Assembly (NCBI RefSeq): GCF_948329515.1
Contig: NZ_CAOJCN010000004.1
Location: 1-64,000 of the forward strand
Reading direction: 5' to 3'
Length of the DNA: 64,000 bases
Source of the DNA: Cohnella rhizoplanae
GTDB lineage: Bacteria; Bacillota; Bacilli; Paenibacillales; Paenibacillaceae
A program made the translations under genes and the position numbers. Under the pieces are notes generated by a model that saw only the letters and a program-made list of their open reading frames with translations, made no database searches and was not told the origin of the DNA. Shown piece by piece: positions 1-7,817 of the stretch (its first letter is position 1; each line of letters opens with the position of its first letter).

Positions 1-3
1 GGA

Positions 4-33
4 TGGGGTGGCCGGGGCTGGGGTGGCCGGGGC
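4..33. repeat. 15-bp perfect tandem duplication, G-rich
   Basis: Two adjacent identical 15-mers, TGGGGTGGCCGGGGC at 4-18 and 19-33, at the left edge. No gene can be supported in 1-88. The duplication may be the end of a longer array outside the window. Confidence 0.6.
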
Positions 34-88
34 GGCGCGGACGGGAATGGCGAAGAGCCACCCCGGAGGGTGGCTCACTGGTCTTCAT

Positions 89-326
89 TTCACTACAGGA
101 GGCGATGACGCTCGCACTCTGCGTATTCAGCCCATCGCCTTCACTACAAGAGGCGATGACGCTCGCGCACTGCGCATTCAGCCCATCGCCTTCACTACAG
201 GAGGCGATGACGCTCGCACTCTGCGTATTCTCCCCATCGCCTTCACTACAGGAGGCGATGACGCTCGCACTCTGCGTATTCAGCCCATCGCCTTCACTAC
301 AGGAGGCGATGACGCTCGCGCCTCCG
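89..326. repeat. Tandem array of 51-bp hairpin units, 4.6 copies
   Basis: Units start at 89, 140, 191, 242 and 293 (last one partial). Each begins TTCACTACAGGAGGCGATGA and ends CCCATCGCC. Within a unit GGCGATG pairs with CATCGCC and ACGC with GCGT, so every unit can fold; an alternative 8-bp stem (CATCGCCT/AGGCGATG) spans each unit junction. Copies differ by only a few substitutions. The array sits immediately 3' of the stop codon of the leftward gene at 328-819, where a terminator would be expected. It shares its 51-bp period, but not its sequence, with arrays near 6.9, 28, 37 and 48 kb. Confidence 0.9.
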
Positions 327-327
327 C

Positions 328-819
328 TCAGTGCAGATCCACGGTCTTGTTCAAATCCGAATCCGCGGTATCGTGACCGGCGAGCCGCTGGAACAGGTGC
401 GTGACCATCTTCAGCTTGCTGCCCGTTTCCCAATACTCTGCCGTCTCCGCCCTGACCTTGATCAGCACCAGATTCGGATCGTCGTACGTCGTGCCCAGCA
501 GCTTCTCGTAAGCGACGTTCCAGAACTCCTTGATCTTGGCCGGGTCGTTCACCAGCTCGGCTTCGCCGCGGACCGACACGTACGACTTGCCGACGTAGGC
601 GACGTTCACGCGCGCATCGTGCAGCAGCTCCTCGTATTTCTCCGTATCCTTGGACGTCAGGAACCACAGGTCGCCGTCAAACTCCACTTCCTGCGTCTTG
701 AGCGGGCGCGACACCAGACCCTCGGGCGTTACCGTCGTGAGCATGGCGGTGTCGATCCCCTTGATCAGGTCCCTCACCTTGTCGATCGCTTCCTGGCTGG
801 CCGTATGAATATTGGACAT
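328..819 (-). CDS. General stress protein 26-like, pyridoxamine 5'-phosphate oxidase fold
   Basis: A 163-residue protein of the split-barrel flavin-binding superfamily, close to Bacillus general stress protein 26 (YdaG-like). Typical features are the N-terminal segment AMLTTVTPEG, the beta strands around DLWFLTSKDTEKYEELL, and VNVAYVGKSYVSVRGEAEL, the core of the flavin-binding barrel. Members bind FMN or a related cofactor in the cytoplasm and are induced by general stress; the reaction is usually unknown. The ATG is preceded by GAGGTGAGGAC. A GTTTAA hexamer lies upstream, but no sigma-B -10 element matches, so sigma-B control is not shown. The gene runs leftward into the tandem array. Confidence 0.85.
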   Translation of the reverse strand: MSNIHTASQEAIDKVRDLIKGIDTAMLTTVTPEGLVSRPLKTQEVEFDGDLWFLTSKDTEKYEELLHDARVNVAYVGKSYVSVRGEAELVNDPAKIKEFWNVAYEKLLGTTYDDPNLVLIKVRAETAEYWETGSKLKMVTHLFQRLAGHDTADSDLNKTVDLH

Positions 820-1017
820 GTCCTCACCTCATCGAATTGGATTTGTCGAGACTCTCCGTACTATTTAAACCGAAATCGCCTATGCCCAACCATTCGGGCG
901 CCCGATCTGCCGCAGAACCATTGACGCGCCAAAAGGGAGAAGCGTAAAATAACATCGGCAAGCCAATGGGAATAGAAAAAGTTGTCGTGGAGATTATGAG
1001 GAAGAGGTAGAATCATC

Positions 1018-1482
1018 TTGAATTTTAAAGCCGTCGCGATCTGCTTATACATTGTAGGCATCTACTGGATTTCTTCGCGCATGCCTTCGCTGCACGCCTT
1101 ATTTTTCCCTACGCTCGGCGCCTTCAGTCTGCTGTTCATCGCGCATCCGTTCTCCCCGGCCAAGCTGGGCAAAGTCGCCTTCGGCGCCGTCGTCGCGGTC
1201 CTGATCGGCACTACCATCGCCTATGCGAACCAGAGCGCGCTCGCCCTGCTCGCCGACTTGCTGATCGTCGTCTACCTGATCAACCGGTTCAAATGGAATG
1301 CGCCGCCTATCCTCGCGGTCTCGCTCATTCCGTTTTTCGTGCACGCGTCTTATATTTGGATTCTTCCCTTGTCCGTATGCGTCTCCCTGCTCGGGCTGCT
1401 GGTCACGCTGTGGGTCGCCCACCACGTCGAGCGTATCGTGCCCTTGCAGATCAGGCGAGCGAAGCAGGCAGAGTCCGGTTAA
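1018..1482 (+). CDS. Small integral membrane protein, HPP-like
   Basis: A 154-residue hydrophobic protein with about five membrane segments. The start is TTG, supported by the purine-rich AGGAAGAGGTAG upstream. The region MPSLHALFFPTLGAFSLLF followed by HPFSP resembles the HPP-family membrane signature (pro-rich loops between helices), but I cannot make the assignment certain. HPP proteins have been linked to nitrite transport in some organisms. That is suggestive here because a Crp/Fnr regulator and an NO-detoxifying flavohemoglobin follow, but the link is inference. A strong terminator follows the stop codon. Confidence 0.7.
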   Translation: MNFKAVAICLYIVGIYWISSRMPSLHALFFPTLGAFSLLFIAHPFSPAKLGKVAFGAVVAVLIGTTIAYANQSALALLADLLIVVYLINRFKWNAPPILAVSLIPFFVHASYIWILPLSVCVSLLGLLVTLWVAHHVERIVPLQIRRAKQAESG

Positions 1483-1491
1483 TCGGCACAG

Positions 1492-1533
1492 AAAAAAGCG
1501 AAGCGCCTCCTCGCGGGGCACGTTCGCTTTTTT
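1492..1533 (+). terminator. Rho-independent terminator
   Basis: AAAAAAGCGAA at 1492-1502 pairs perfectly over 11 bp with TTCGCTTTTTT at 1523-1533. It separates the small membrane protein gene from the Crp/Fnr gene, so the regulator is probably transcribed on its own or by read-through. Confidence 0.85.
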
Positions 1534-1559
1534 ACTTTCTCGAAGCGGAGGCGTTCGAT

Positions 1560-2063
1560 ATGATCCTGCACAGAGGCGAGACCTTGTTCCGCCAAGGGGA
1601 ATCGGGGCCCCTGTATCATCTGAAAAGCGGCCTGCTCAAGATCGTCCGTCTTCATCCCGACGGCTCGCTGTACCTGGTCAACATCATCGTGCCCGGGGAG
1701 ACGATCCCCCACCACTCGCTCATCAGCCCCAAGCCGTACTTCGGCACGGCGGTCGCGCTCGCGACCAGCGAGATCGGCGTGCTCCCCGCCGCCGAGTGGT
1801 ATCAGGCGCTCGAGCGGGACCCCGCGCGGTACCGGGACATCGCCCTGCAGCTGCAGGACAAGCTGAGCCTGATGCAGCAGCGCTTCGACCAGCTGACCGA
1901 GACTGCGCCTGGGGAGAAGCTGCGGAAGCTGGAGGCGTGGTTCCAGACCTATATCGGGCCTGCCCCGCTGACCGACGTGTTAACGCAAGAGGAGATCGGC
2001 CAGTTCCTCGGACTGCGGCGCGAGACCATCAACCGGCTGCTGCGCAAGCAATCGCCGACTTAA
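1560..2063 (+). CDS. Crp/Fnr-family transcriptional regulator
   Basis: A 167-residue cyclic-nucleotide-binding-fold regulator with a C-terminal winged HTH. The ATG at 1560 has GGAGG eight bases upstream. The cupin-like sensor domain starts almost immediately (ETLFRQGESGPLYHLKSGLLK), so it is short at the N terminus. The HTH reads EEIGQFLGLRRETINRLL. The RETxxR of the recognition helix matches the Arg, Glu and Arg with which E. coli CRP reads TGTGA half-sites. The protein contains no cysteine, so it cannot hold an FNR-type iron-sulfur cluster. A perfect TGTGA-N6-TCACA site lies ahead of the neighbouring convergent hmp gene, its likely target. The effector is unknown; a heme/NO-sensing (DNR-like) role is possible. 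Confidence 0.9.
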   Translation: MILHRGETLFRQGESGPLYHLKSGLLKIVRLHPDGSLYLVNIIVPGETIPHHSLISPKPYFGTAVALATSEIGVLPAAEWYQALERDPARYRDIALQLQDKLSLMQQRFDQLTETAPGEKLRKLEAWFQTYIGPAPLTDVLTQEEIGQFLGLRRETINRLLRKQSPT

Positions 2064-2097
2064 GCGCAGCCGCCGCCCGCCCGCCGCAAGTTCGCGC

Positions 2098-3336
2098 TCA
2101 CGCCTGGACCGTCTCCGCGTCCTCCAAGCTGCCCGACGGGCCGAAGAACTCGAAGCGAATCCGGCTTTCCGCAATTCCCCACGCCCGCAGCGCGCCGTAC
2201 ACCGTCTTCATGAACGGCGTCGGTCCGCAGAAGTAGAAGCTGGCATCCGTCGCCGGTATGACGCGCTTCAGCCATGGCAGATCGATATACCCTTCCTTGT
2301 GAAACGCGGCCGTCTCCCGGTCCCGCTCCGACGGACGGCTATAGCACCAATGCACGGACACATGCGGGTTGCGAGCCGCAATCTCCTCCGCCTCACGCCG
2401 CAGCGCGTGGGCTTCCCCGCTCCGCGCGGCGTGGATAAACGCGATCTCTCGCTGCGGCTGAGCCTCGGCCGCGTACTTGAGCATGCTGACCATCGGCGTC
2501 AAGCCGACGCCGCCGCTGATGAGGACGAGCGGCCGGGTGTCCGCCCGGTCCAGGACGAACTCGCCCGCCGGCGCCGACAGCCACAGTACGTCCCCTTCCC
2601 CGATCTGCGCGTGCAGATACGACGACACCTTCCCTGCCGGATTGCCGGGGAGCTCGCTTTCCCGTTTCACCGAGATCCGGTAATACGGTTTGCCCGGCGC
2701 ATCCGACAGGCTGTACTGGCGAATATGCGTATTCTTCTCGCCCGGAATGTCTACCCGCACGCTGATATACTGCCCCGGCTCGAAGGCTGCGAGCGCCCCG
2801 CCATCCGCCGGCACCAGATAGAACGATGCGACGGCATGGCTCTCTTCTACTTTGCGCGCGACGCGGAACGCCTTGAAGCCGGCCCAGCCCCCGTCCTGCC
2901 GCACCGCCTGCGCGTACATGCCCGCTTCGACCTCGATGAACACGTTCGCGATGATGCCGTACGCCTCCGCCCACGCCTGCAGAATCTCGTCCGTCGCCGC
3001 GTCGCCGAGCACGTCCTTGATCGCCGCCAGCAGATACTTGCCGACGATCGGATACTGATCCGCCTTCACGCCGAGGCTGCGGTGCTTGTGCGCGATCTGC
3101 TTCACGACCGGCAGGATCGACTCCAGCTTGTCGATATGCAGGGCCGCGGCGTACACGACGTTGGCTAGTGCCGTCTGCTGCCTGCCCTGGCTCTGGTTCG
3201 CATGGTTGAACAGGTTGAGCAGCTCCGGGTGGGCCGCGAACATCGTCTGGTAGAAGCGCTTCGTGATGGTCGTGCCGTGCCGCTCGAGCACGGGCACCGT
3301 GGATTTGATGATCTCTATCGTACGGGAACTGAGCAT
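2098..3336 (-). CDS. hmp: Flavohemoglobin (nitric oxide dioxygenase)
   Basis: A 412-residue protein of standard Hmp length and order. The globin domain (about 1-137) carries the proximal-His region HKHRSLGVK; then come the FAD domain with RQYSLSDAPG and the NAD(P)-binding domain with GGVGLTPMVSML and YFCGPTPFM. Hmp oxidises NO to nitrate with O2 and NAD(P)H in the cytoplasm. Start ATG with AGGAG upstream (leader GAGCGAGGAGAACATC). The 3' end lies 34 bp from the convergent Crp/Fnr gene, with no obvious terminator between. A Crp/Fnr site upstream sits where a class II activator would bind. Confidence 0.97.
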   Translation of the reverse strand: MLSSRTIEIIKSTVPVLERHGTTITKRFYQTMFAAHPELLNLFNHANQSQGRQQTALANVVYAAALHIDKLESILPVVKQIAHKHRSLGVKADQYPIVGKYLLAAIKDVLGDAATDEILQAWAEAYGIIANVFIEVEAGMYAQAVRQDGGWAGFKAFRVARKVEESHAVASFYLVPADGGALAAFEPGQYISVRVDIPGEKNTHIRQYSLSDAPGKPYYRISVKRESELPGNPAGKVSSYLHAQIGEGDVLWLSAPAGEFVLDRADTRPLVLISGGVGLTPMVSMLKYAAEAQPQREIAFIHAARSGEAHALRREAEEIAARNPHVSVHWCYSRPSERDRETAAFHKEGYIDLPWLKRVIPATDASFYFCGPTPFMKTVYGALRAWGIAESRIRFEFFGPSGSLEDAETVQA

Positions 3337-3366
3337 GATGTTCTCCTCGCTCTCATGGACTTGGGA

Positions 3367-3420
3367 TGAACCAAGTATATAAAAGCGGGCAGCGGCGCTG
3401 GTGTGATCTCGATCACACCA
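3367..3420 (-). promoter_or_regulatory. hmp promoter with consensus Crp/Fnr operator
   Basis: A 22-bp palindrome at 3399-3420 has perfect 10-bp arms (TGGTGTGATC / GATCACACCA) with a 2-bp centre, and contains TGTGA-N6-TCACA exactly. On the minus strand TATACT (3379-3374) is a good -10, giving a start near 3367. The palindrome is then centred near -42, the class II activator position, and there is no recognisable -35, as expected for an activator-dependent promoter. Confidence 0.85.
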
Positions 3421-3457
3421 AATCGCAAGGATGTGTGAAGAGGAGGACGCCGCATTC

Positions 3458-5737
3458 TTATTCCGGCGCGGTGATCGCCCTGTCCATACCCGACGCCCCG
3501 GCAGCGCTCAGCATCTCCTCGAACGCCTCCGGGCTCACCGGCCTGGAGTAGAGATACCCTTGACCCACCGGACAGCCGTTCGCGATCAGAACCTGCTGCT
3601 GATGCTCGGACTCGATCCCCTCCGCGACGACGCCGAGGTTGAGGCTGAGCCCCAGATCGATGATCGTCTTGAGCATGGACAGCTGCATGCGGTTGTCGAT
3701 GTCGTCGATGAACGACTTGTCGATCTTGATCGTGTCGACCGGCAGCTTGGGGATAATGTACAGCGACGAGTAGCCCGTGCCGAAGTCGTCGATCGAAGCG
3801 CGGATGCCCATCCGCCTAAGCGCGAGCAGCACGTCCGTGCTCTCGATCACGTTCTGCATGATGCTCTCCGTGATCTCGAGCTCCAGATGGTCGGCGGACA
3901 AGCCCGTGCGCTGCAGGATGCTGTGGACCGACATCAGGAACTCGCGGTGCTGGAACTGCCGGACCGATACGTTCACCGATACGCACAGGGGCGGATAGCC
4001 CTGGTCCTGCCACGCCTTGTTCTGCGCGCACGCCCGCTCGAGCACCCAGTTCCCGATCGCGACGATCTGGCCGGACTCCTCGGCGACGGGGATGAACTCC
4101 GAGGGGGAGACGACCCCGAGCTCCGGATGCTCCCACCGCAGCAGCGCTTCCATGCCGATCATCCGCTTCGTCCGCAGCTCGACCTTCGGCTGATAATGGA
4201 GCTTGAATTGTGCGCGCTCGATCGCCTTCCTGAGCTCGTTCTCCAGCTTCATCTTGCGGGCCATGATCGCATGGAGCTCCGTGTCGTAGAAGCGGAAGCT
4301 GTTCTTGCCGCTCTCCTTCGCTAGATACATGGCCGCATCCGCATACTTCAGCAGGTCGTCGCTCGTGCACCCATTGTCGGGGAAAATGCTGATGCCGATG
4401 CTCGGCGTCACGATGATCTCGATATCCTCGAAGCGGAACGGCTCGCGAAACGCCGCCAGAATCCGGTCGGCCGCGGCGGCGCACCAGGAATTCGCGGCGT
4501 CGGTCAAAATGATGACGAATTCGTCGCCCCCGAGCCGGTACAGCGGCGAACGCGGGCCGACCGAACGACGGAGCCGCTCGGCCGTCTGCACCAGAATTCG
4601 ATCTCCGGCATGGTGTCCAAGCGTGTCGTTGATCACTTTGAACCGATCAAGGTCGATTAGCAGCAGGCCGGCCCGCGTTTCTGTATTGGCGATGATTCGC
4701 TCCAGATCCTGCCTAAAGCCGATGCGGTTCCTGAGACCCGTAAGCGGATCGTGATACGCCAGGTACCGGTACTCGCCCATCAGCTTGTTCAGGACGCGCA
4801 TCATGCGAAGCTGGCGTCCTACGATCAGCAGAAAGAGCAGCAGGAGACCCAGACTGAGCGCATTGAATTCCCAGTGGCTGCTGACGACGAAGAGGAGGAC
4901 AAGAACGGCGATGCTGGCATACGGGAAGACGGACTCCTTAATGCGCGCGTCCGGTTCATTCTCTTGCACCGGATCGGTCTGCCCTTCCCCGGCGTAATAA
5001 CCGCCCAATCCGATCAGCAGCAGGGCCAGCACCCAGAGCACGTCCACGAATTGGCCCGATTGCTGCGCCTGCTGCTGCGCCAGATACGCGAATCCGGTAT
5101 CGCCCGCCACCTGGCACAGCATGCCCCACACGACGTACAGCAGCGGCTTGGTCAGCGCGCCCTGCTGCAGCAGGGAATAATATAGAATAAGGGTAAACAG
5201 AAAAATGCTCAGGGATGCCAAGGGATAGACGACCGTAAGTAAGTTGACCAACGGCGATTCGTCGGCGAATGAAATGATCGGGTTAATCACGAAGTGAACG
5301 CTGGCGCTCGCCGCCGTGACCGTGAATACGACGATATTGAAGATGTAGCCCGCTCTGGTCGATCGGGCATGAATGCGCTTAAATTTCCAGAATAACGCAG
5401 CGAGAAAAAACCAATAAGCGATCAGCCACCAGACGTAGGAGAATACGGAATACTCGATTACCGTCGAGGCTAGCTGCTTGTAGAGCAGCTGGAGATTCGC
5501 AAAGGTGTTGAAGATCAAGCCGGCGCCTAGCAGCAGCCAAAACGCCTCGCGCTTGCCCGCCGACCGCAGGCCGACCCGCAACGTCCAAAACGCGCCGACG
5601 GCGCCTGCCGAAATCTGCAGCATGTTCGAACCTAGGACGCGAATCCATTCATCGTTCCAATAAATCAGGTACCAGCAACCGATAGCCGCAGTGAATCCGG
5701 CCAACAAATACAAAGGTAAGCGTCCAGAAATCAACAT
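3458..5737 (-). CDS. Membrane GGDEF-EAL c-di-GMP turnover protein
   Basis: 759 residues. About 310 N-terminal residues contain some eight membrane helices, with no recognised sensor family. The GGDEF domain has the intact signature RLGGDEF at 403-407. The EAL domain has EALLRWEHP from 528, NVSVRQF, ELEITES, DDFGTGYSSL (648-657) and KIDKSF. Both catalytic sites look complete, so either diguanylate cyclase or phosphodiesterase activity is possible. There is no RxxD inhibitory site in the expected place before GGDEF, so product inhibition at that site is unlikely. The 5' leader contains a c-di-GMP-I-riboswitch-like element, suggesting the gene senses its own product. Confidence 0.93.
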   Translation of the reverse strand: MLISGRLPLYLLAGFTAAIGCWYLIYWNDEWIRVLGSNMLQISAGAVGAFWTLRVGLRSAGKREAFWLLLGAGLIFNTFANLQLLYKQLASTVIEYSVFSYVWWLIAYWFFLAALFWKFKRIHARSTRAGYIFNIVVFTVTAASASVHFVINPIISFADESPLVNLLTVVYPLASLSIFLFTLILYYSLLQQGALTKPLLYVVWGMLCQVAGDTGFAYLAQQQAQQSGQFVDVLWVLALLLIGLGGYYAGEGQTDPVQENEPDARIKESVFPYASIAVLVLLFVVSSHWEFNALSLGLLLLFLLIVGRQLRMMRVLNKLMGEYRYLAYHDPLTGLRNRIGFRQDLERIIANTETRAGLLLIDLDRFKVINDTLGHHAGDRILVQTAERLRRSVGPRSPLYRLGGDEFVIILTDAANSWCAAAADRILAAFREPFRFEDIEIIVTPSIGISIFPDNGCTSDDLLKYADAAMYLAKESGKNSFRFYDTELHAIMARKMKLENELRKAIERAQFKLHYQPKVELRTKRMIGMEALLRWEHPELGVVSPSEFIPVAEESGQIVAIGNWVLERACAQNKAWQDQGYPPLCVSVNVSVRQFQHREFLMSVHSILQRTGLSADHLELEITESIMQNVIESTDVLLALRRMGIRASIDDFGTGYSSLYIIPKLPVDTIKIDKSFIDDIDNRMQLSMLKTIIDLGLSLNLGVVAEGIESEHQQQVLIANGCPVGQGYLYSRPVSPEAFEEMLSAAGASGMDRAITAPE

Positions 5738-5820
5738 AGTAATCCCTCACGATGACTAGAGTGGGCAGCGTTGCAATCGAGGAAATACGTATATGTAAAC
5801 GTATACAAAAAGTGTAAATC

Positions 5821-5909
5821 AAAAAGCCATTTCCCATGGAAATAACCTGTATCCATCCTAGGCCGGTAGCTGTGCGTGATCGTCTTTCGGCTAGTTTGCC
5901 TTTACCATG
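5821..5909 (-). ncRNA. c-di-GMP-I (GEMM-I)-like riboswitch with terminator, variant or decayed
   Basis: Read on the minus strand, conserved GEMM-I blocks occur in order: GGCAAAC (5900-5894), a CGAAAG tetraloop (5889-5884), CACGCACAGCUACCGGCCUA (5878-5859), AUGG, then CAGGUUA. A closing helix pairs CAUGGUAA (5909-5902) with UUUCCAUG (5842-5835). Directly after it, GUUAUUUCC-AUG-GGAAAUGGC plus UUUUU forms a terminator that needs the same UUUCC, so forming the closing helix would block termination (an ON switch). Oddities: the helix under the GAAA loop has alternating mismatches, and the helix normally bearing the tetraloop receptor seems to have lost its terminal hairpin. Ligand binding is therefore not assured. 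The gene starts at 5737. Confidence 0.65.
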
Positions 5910-6067
5910 TTTATTCAACTAGTTATATACTATCATCTATCGGCCGAGATACATAGAACTATTTTCCTATAAAATAAGTAAACTCCATCTTCTCGAACGA
6001 TAGGCAAACGCGGATACGCGCATGGAGCCGTGTCACATAAGATAGGTTACGAACGGAGGGGAGCACG
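5910..6067. other. Intergenic region, divergent promoter area
   Basis: An AT-rich stretch between the leader of the GGDEF-EAL gene and the glycosyltransferase. On the minus strand TATATAAC about ten bases before the aptamer could be a -10 element, but no clear -35 is visible. The ribosome-binding site GGAGGGGAG for the rightward gene lies at its right end. Nothing else recognised. Confidence 0.4.
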
Positions 6068-6769
6068 TTGAACAAACCCGGAGTGTCCATCGTAGCCTGC
6101 ACGAACCGTCCCGAATTTTTCGCCAACGTACTGCACAATTACGCGCGCCAGCGCTACCCGCGCAAGGAACTGATCGTGATCGTCAATAAGGACGGCGTCG
6201 ATCTGAAGTCGCTGCGCCGGCAAGCCGCCCGCCACCCGCACGTGTCCGTCTACCGGGTGCCCGAGAAGATCTCGCTCGGTCAATGCCTCAACTGCGGCAT
6301 CTCCAGGGCAAGGCACCCGCTCATCGCCAAGTTCGATCACGACGACTACTACTCCCCATACTATCTGAACGAACAAGTCCGGGCGCTCCTGCGGACCGGC
6401 GGCTCGGTCGTGGGCAAGCATGCATGCCTCGTCTATCTCGCCGCGAGCCGTCGGCTCATCGTCCGTTCGCCCGCCGAACGCCATCGCTTCCTGAATTTCG
6501 TGCAGGGCGGGACCATCCTGTTCCGCAGCTCGGTATTGAAGGACGCGCGCTTCTCCGATATCTCCCTGGGCGAGGACGTGCGCTTCCTGCGACACTGCCG
6601 CCGGAAGGGCCATCGGGTATACGCCACCTCGCCCTACAACTACGTCTACGTCCGCCGTCGGAACAAGAGCACGCACACGTGGAAGGTAAGCGACCGCTAC
6701 TACTTGAAAGGCAGCCAGCCCGTCGCGATGACGGCACGATACCGTCCCTATGCGAGCCGGAAGGCTTGA
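6068..6769 (+). CDS. Family 2 glycosyltransferase
   Basis: A 233-residue GT-A-fold enzyme. The N terminus GVSIVACTNRP is the nucleotide-sugar-binding first strand, VIVNKDGVD the next, and FDHDDYYSP holds the metal-binding DXD-type acidic cluster. LGEDVRFLRHC near residue 180 is the usual ED acceptor-side motif. There are no membrane segments, so it is probably a cytoplasmic single-domain transferase. The start is TTG with GGAGGGGAG upstream. The donor and acceptor cannot be told from sequence. Similar short transferases occur beside spore-coat and surface-polysaccharide genes in Bacillota, and a spore-coat operon does follow here. A tandem array lies just downstream. Confidence 0.85.
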   Translation: MNKPGVSIVACTNRPEFFANVLHNYARQRYPRKELIVIVNKDGVDLKSLRRQAARHPHVSVYRVPEKISLGQCLNCGISRARHPLIAKFDHDDYYSPYYLNEQVRALLRTGGSVVGKHACLVYLAASRRLIVRSPAERHRFLNFVQGGTILFRSSVLKDARFSDISLGEDVRFLRHCRRKGHRVYATSPYNYVYVRRRNKSTHTWKVSDRYYLKGSQPVAMTARYRPYASRKA

Positions 6770-6827
6770 GCTGCCCTCCGGGGACGGGGACATCGGCAGC
6801 ACGGGGCACTCGAGGAAGGGAGCTGTG

Positions 6828-7012
6828 GCGGAAATAGCGATGCGGCGCATCCTTAATTGCCGGGGGAGGCGGTAATCTGCGGAAATAGCGATGCGGCACA
6901 TTCTTATTTGCCGGGGGAGGGGGTAATCTGCGGAAATAGCGATGTGGCGCATTCTTATTTGCCGGGGGAGGAAGTAATCTGCGGAAATAGCGATGTGGCA
7001 CATTCTTATTTG
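6828..7012. repeat. Tandem array of 51-bp hairpin units, 3.6 copies
   Basis: Units start at 6828, 6879, 6930 and 6981 (last one partial). Each begins GCGGAAATAGCGATG and continues through ATTTGCCGGGGGAGG to TAATCT. GCGGAAATAG can pair imperfectly with CTTATTTGCCG within a unit. The GCGGAAATA core resembles the stems of the repeats near 28 and 37 kb. Located 58 bp after the glycosyltransferase stop codon. Confidence 0.88.
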
Positions 7013-7169
7013 TGGGCCAGCGTCAGGAAGAAGGGCAGGAGCGCCCCGTACGCGATGCCCATCGCGGCGAAAGCGCTTGGCCTCAAGGAAGCCGCTGCCC
7101 GTCCCGGCATAATCCGTCCGGGTTGGGAAAAGCTATCCTGGAAAACCACTGGGAGGTGACGTCCGCGCG
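7013..7169. other. Intergenic region before the spore-coat operon
   Basis: 157 bp with no convincing promoter. The ribosome-binding site GGGAGGTGA for the next gene is at its right end. A 34-codon minus-strand frame (7110-7006) encodes a hydrophobic tail but has no ribosome-binding site. Confidence 0.3.
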
Positions 7170-7418
7170 ATGAATAAGCAAAGTACCTTGGCGCCGCACG
7201 AATCGATGGAGCTTCACGAAGCGCTCAATTTCAAGACGCTCTGCGTGGCGAAGTCCAAACTCATGCAAGGCCTCGTATTCGACCAGGAGCTCAAAGACTT
7301 GATGCAAAAAGACGTCGAACAGTCCATTCAGGCCATCGCGCAGATTCAAGCGATCTACGCGAAGGCTCCTTTCCAAACGGAGGTCCCTCAGAACCGTCCC
7401 ACGCCCATCTTGAATTAA
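7170..7418 (+). CDS. yraG: Small spore-coat-associated protein, YraG-like
   Basis: 82 residues, containing ELHEALNFKTLCVAKSKLMQGLVFDQELKDLMQKDV. This is the short helical CotF-like module also seen in the 71-residue protein at 8982. The gene order here (short, long, alcohol dehydrogenase, short, long) and protein lengths match the B. subtilis yraG-yraF-adhB-yraE-yraD operon. Expected to be a mother-cell-made spore component; the exact role is unknown even in B. subtilis. ATG with GGGAGGTGA 11 bases upstream. Twelve bases separate it from the next gene. Confidence 0.85.
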   Translation: MNKQSTLAPHESMELHEALNFKTLCVAKSKLMQGLVFDQELKDLMQKDVEQSIQAIAQIQAIYAKAPFQTEVPQNRPTPILN

Positions 7419-7430
7419 AGGGGAACCGAG

Positions 7431-7817
7431 ATGAATCAAGACTATTTGGATCCGATCAATGCGCTCAACATGCCTGAAATGGCGGATACCACGTTCGCGA
7501 TGGACTTCCTGATCCGCGCCAAGGAGGGCGTCCGGAACATGGCGATCGCGCTGACCGAGACGGCTTCGCCCGAAGCGAGAACGCTGCTGCGCGATCAGCT
7601 GAAACAAGGAATCGCCCTGCATCAAGAGATCTCCGAGCTCATGATGCGCAAAAAGTGGTTCCACCCCTACGAGCTGAGCGAGCAATATCAACTCGACCAG
7701 CTGTCGGCCAATAATACGGTTATGATCGGGCAGATGAACCTGTTCCCCGACGACACATCGCGCAAGGGAATGTTCGACCGGACGCCAGACGAACATAAGG
7801 GGGCCAGCCAGGCATGA
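7431..7817 (+). CDS. yraF: CotF-family spore coat protein, YraF-like
   Basis: 128 residues. Helical CotF domain with the motif [22 protein letters not shown] followed by [22 protein letters not shown], like the family's ferritin-like helical bundle. The final third includes [18 protein letters not shown], conserved with the 98-residue paralog at 9204. Ribosome-binding site AGGGGAACCGAG. The last four bases overlap the adhB start (ATGA), so the two are translationally coupled. Structural spore-coat role by family. Confidence 0.88.
   Translation: MNQDYLDPINALNMPEMADTTFAMDFLIRAKEGVRNMAIALTETASPEARTLLRDQLKQGIALHQEISELMMRKKWFHPYELSEQYQLDQLSANNTVMIGQMNLFPDDTSRKGMFDRTPDEHKGASQA

Noticed and set aside
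3..404. Two overlapping open frames across the first array
   Set aside because: Repeat-driven, and they run into the antisense of the stress-protein gene.
840..1000. Sigma-B promoter for the stress protein
   Set aside because: GTTTAA is present, but no GGGTAT-like -10 lies at 12-14 bp.
7006..7110. 34-codon minus-strand frame with a hydrophobic membrane-like tail
   Set aside because: No ribosome-binding site and its stop lies within the repeat. Could be a relic of a membrane-protein gene, but not supportable.
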